Positions 31,847 to 33,192 of a DNA stretch of 33,192 nt are shown piece by piece. Every line of letters begins with the position of its first letter. Positions within the stretch are counted from its first letter, which is position 1. Source of the DNA: Candidatus Minthousia equi (GTDB lineage: Bacteria > Bacteroidota > Bacteroidia > Bacteroidales > Bacteroidaceae); assembly GCA_018065125.1 (NCBI GenBank), contig JAGHTY010000041.1, forward strand, positions 1 through 33,192, written 5' to 3'. The notes under the pieces are model-generated. The model was not told where the DNA came from, did not search any database, and saw nothing but the letters and a program-made list of their open reading frames with translations. A program made the translations under genes and the position numbers.

Positions 31847-32785
31847 CTATGCTATGCTGCTCCATTTGGCAAAGGTAGAGCCATCGGGGTCGGTATCTGG
31901 AAAGATGATGATGTTTCGGCCAGCAAGCGGCTGCAGCATGGCGGTGCTGAGGTTTGAGATTCCTCCGCACGACACCCACACAAAGCCCTGCATGTAGAAC
32001 AGTTCCGAGCAGATGATGGCAGTCTTCTCGCTCTCTACCAAGGCCACAGGCAGGTTGTTTCCGGCTGTGAGGTGCAGTCCGAAGAGGCATTGCGTCTTTT
32101 CCCATTCCTGTGGCAGCAGCGGGTTGTTCTGCTTGTCTTTCCATTCGTTCTTCATCTTGTAGGATACCCAGCTGGGGTTCACGCTCCTGCTTCGGTGCCC
32201 GTCGGGCTGGTAAGTCATCAGCTTTCCGTCGCGCAGGTTCTGCTGCTGGTCTATCTGCCAGAATATCACCTCGCCGCTGGCTGTGGCCCCCAAGTGATAC
32301 TTTCGCACGGCGTGCTGCATCTGCACGGGCGTAAGGATGTGGTTGTTTATCATGGCCTGGCAAAAGTGGCTGTTGGCCGATTCGCGTGCAGCTATCAGGC
32401 TGCTGTCAAGGGTGCACAGGGTGCTGGTAGTGGTTTGTGTTGTTGTCATGGTTGTTGGTTTTTGATTGTTTGCTGCATATTTGCTCACTGTTTTAAACTC
32501 GATGCTGAACTCGCGTGCTATCCACTGGCATGCCTGGTAGAAATCCAGGTTTTCGTGCTTCATCACCAGGGCTATGCTACCGCCCCCGTTATTATCCTTG
32601 CACGCAAAGCATTTCCACACGTTCTTGGCGGGATTGAGGTACAGCGAGGGGTGATTGTCGGGGTGCATAAAGCATTTGCACACCCAGTTGGCACCTTGTT
32701 TCTTGGTGGGATTAAGGCCCAGTTTCTCGGCTATTTCCACCACTGTTACTTCTTTGATTTTGTTGATTGTTAGTTGATCTATCAT
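31847..32785 (-). CDS. CHC2 zinc-finger and Toprim-like primase-family protein, C-terminally interrupted
   Basis: In this 312-residue protein, residues 1-100 include a CHC2 zinc ribbon of DnaG-type primases: Cys38-x2-His41 in CFMHPDNHPS and Cys59-x2-Cys62 in WKCFACKD. A Thr-rich linker (111-123) leads to a C-terminal Toprim-like part with Glu251 in ALVESEKTAI and DTDPDG at 297-302, the acidic pairs that bind metal. A middle segment (about 150-230) resembles the DUF6371-type region found in Bacteroidota proteins of this class. It probably synthesises or processes nucleic acid for a mobile cassette. Both catalytic motifs precede the in-frame TAG, so the truncated protein might still be active. 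Confidence 0.78.
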   Translation of the reverse strand: MIDQLTINKIKEVTVVEIAEKLGLNPTKKQGANWVCKCFMHPDNHPSLYLNPAKNVWKCFACKDNNGGGSIALVMKHENLDFYQACQWIAREFSIEFKTVSKYAANNQKPTTMTTTQTTTSTLCTLDSSLIAARESANSHFCQAMINNHILTPVQMQHAVRKYHLGATASGEVIFWQIDQQQNLRDGKLMTYQPDGHRSRSVNPSWVSYKMKNEWKDKQNNPLLPQEWEKTQCLFGLHLTAGNNLPVALVESEKTAIICSELFYMQGFVWVSCGGISNLSTAMLQPLAGRNIIIFPDTDPDGSTFAKWSSIA

Positions 32786-33192
32786 TTTGAGTTGTGAGTT
32801 TTGAGTTTAGCCATAGCTAAAAACGATAACTTACTATCTCCTTTCTTTTCTTTCGTGCAAACGAAAGAATAAGAAACAAAAGAAAGGTTGCCCGCTGCGT
32901 CTTCAGAAGCTAAAAAGCACTTTCAATTGCTAAGTCGCAAAAACTCGTGCTTCGCACTCAAACAACTTGCGCCTCTTAACGCATTTTCAAGCACTTTTCT
33001 TCACGCTTCTTCCGCCAAGGCGGGGATACTTGCGGATTAGTGATTAATGATTATATACGCACGGAACTCTAATTAGGGCCTGCCTTACTGAAAGGGCGTT
33101 AAGAAATTTGAAGTATGGGCGTTAAGATGAGCAGACTGTTTGAGCATGAAATGCGAGTTTCTGCGAATTAGCCCATGCGCACAAATTTTAGT
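32786..33192. other. Gene-free right end with inverted repeats
   Basis: I see no gene in these 407 bases; the longest ATG-started frames are a few codons (for example a 14-codon frame at 33127). The segment holds a TTTAGC-CATA-GCTAAA hairpin at 32806-32821, the inverted repeat at 32848-32869, a purine/pyrimidine-rich tract around it, and two copies of GGGCGTTAAGA (near 33095 and 33118). Its texture, short GC-rich blocks between A/T-rich ones, resembles dispersed intergenic elements. No TAnnTTTG core is evident on the minus strand for the primase-like gene. Confidence 0.5.
32848..32869. repeat. 9-bp inverted repeat with GCAA loop
   Basis: TTCTTTCGT (32848-32856) pairs with ACGAAAGAA (32861-32869) over GCAA. 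The loop region reads CGTGCAAACG, echoing the core of the 23-bp iterons (CGTGCAAAC). It lies about 60 nt upstream of the primase-like start codon and could be an operator or a leader hairpin. Confidence 0.65.

Noticed and set aside
32072-32773. Plus-strand open frame of 233 codons opposite the primase-like gene
   Set aside because: The minus strand carries the CHC2 and Toprim motifs; the plus-strand product is a hydrophobic shadow with no motif.

Overview
The window looks like a chromosomal segment from a Bacteroidales bacterium, most likely Prevotella/Segatella-like. The reasons are a TAnnTTTG promoter core (positions 23-30 and 31287-31294), A-rich leaders in place of Shine-Dalgarno sites, FimA/Mfa-type lipoprotein fimbrillins, and the Bacteroidota-restricted DUF3575, DUF5119, DUF4248, HU-HIG and 'smalltalk' families. 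No rRNA, tRNA, CRISPR array or transposase was seen.

Region 1 (1-29366) is one very long plus-strand gene train that reads as a single type V (FimA/Mfa1-like) pilus operon. A Bacteroidota-type promoter at the left edge is followed by a DUF3575 outer-membrane protein, a DUF5119 lipoprotein and then twelve fimbrillin-like lipoproteins. These are two shorter subunits (2829-5825), four double-domain paralogs (5844-10552 and 11201-15405), one divergent subunit (15436-17313), three large beta-helix-bearing proteins (17306-25695), one small subunit (25702-26802) and a final GLUG/beta-helix protein (26830-29331). Gaps are mostly under 100 nt and two gene pairs overlap. The only strong terminator follows the last gene. 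A hairpin after the first fimbrillin gene may reduce read-through. All twelve fimbrillins carry a lipobox cysteine and, 31-42 residues later, a Thr-Arg-(Ala/Ser/Val) motif at the place where type V pilins are cleaved to start donor-strand assembly. I infer that the products build one elaborate heteropolymeric surface fibre with several alternative tip or shaft proteins.

Inside the array, exactly between the two pairs of double-domain paralogs, sits a two-gene module resembling the MqsR toxin and the N-terminal half of the MqsA antitoxin (10562-11196). The antitoxin lacks the HTH half and most zinc cysteines, and the module has no visible promoter of its own, so its expression is probably tied to the pilus operon.

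Region 2 (29387-33192) is a mostly minus-strand module known from many Bacteroidales genomes: an M15-type peptidase, a smalltalk micro-protein, an HU-like protein fused to an InlB-type repeat, a plus-strand DUF4248 gene, and a CHC2/Toprim primase-like gene interrupted by an in-frame TAG near its 3' end. It looks like a phage- or satellite-derived cassette. Its gaps are rich in organised repeats: TGTTGTC heptamer arrays (six arrays in the window, two of them inside the HU reading frame), composite octamer/heptamer/octamer leaders touching the start codons of two genes, four 23-bp iterons upstream of the HU gene, and an array of mini-hairpins joined by GTTTGATG. The last 407 bases hold no gene that I can support.
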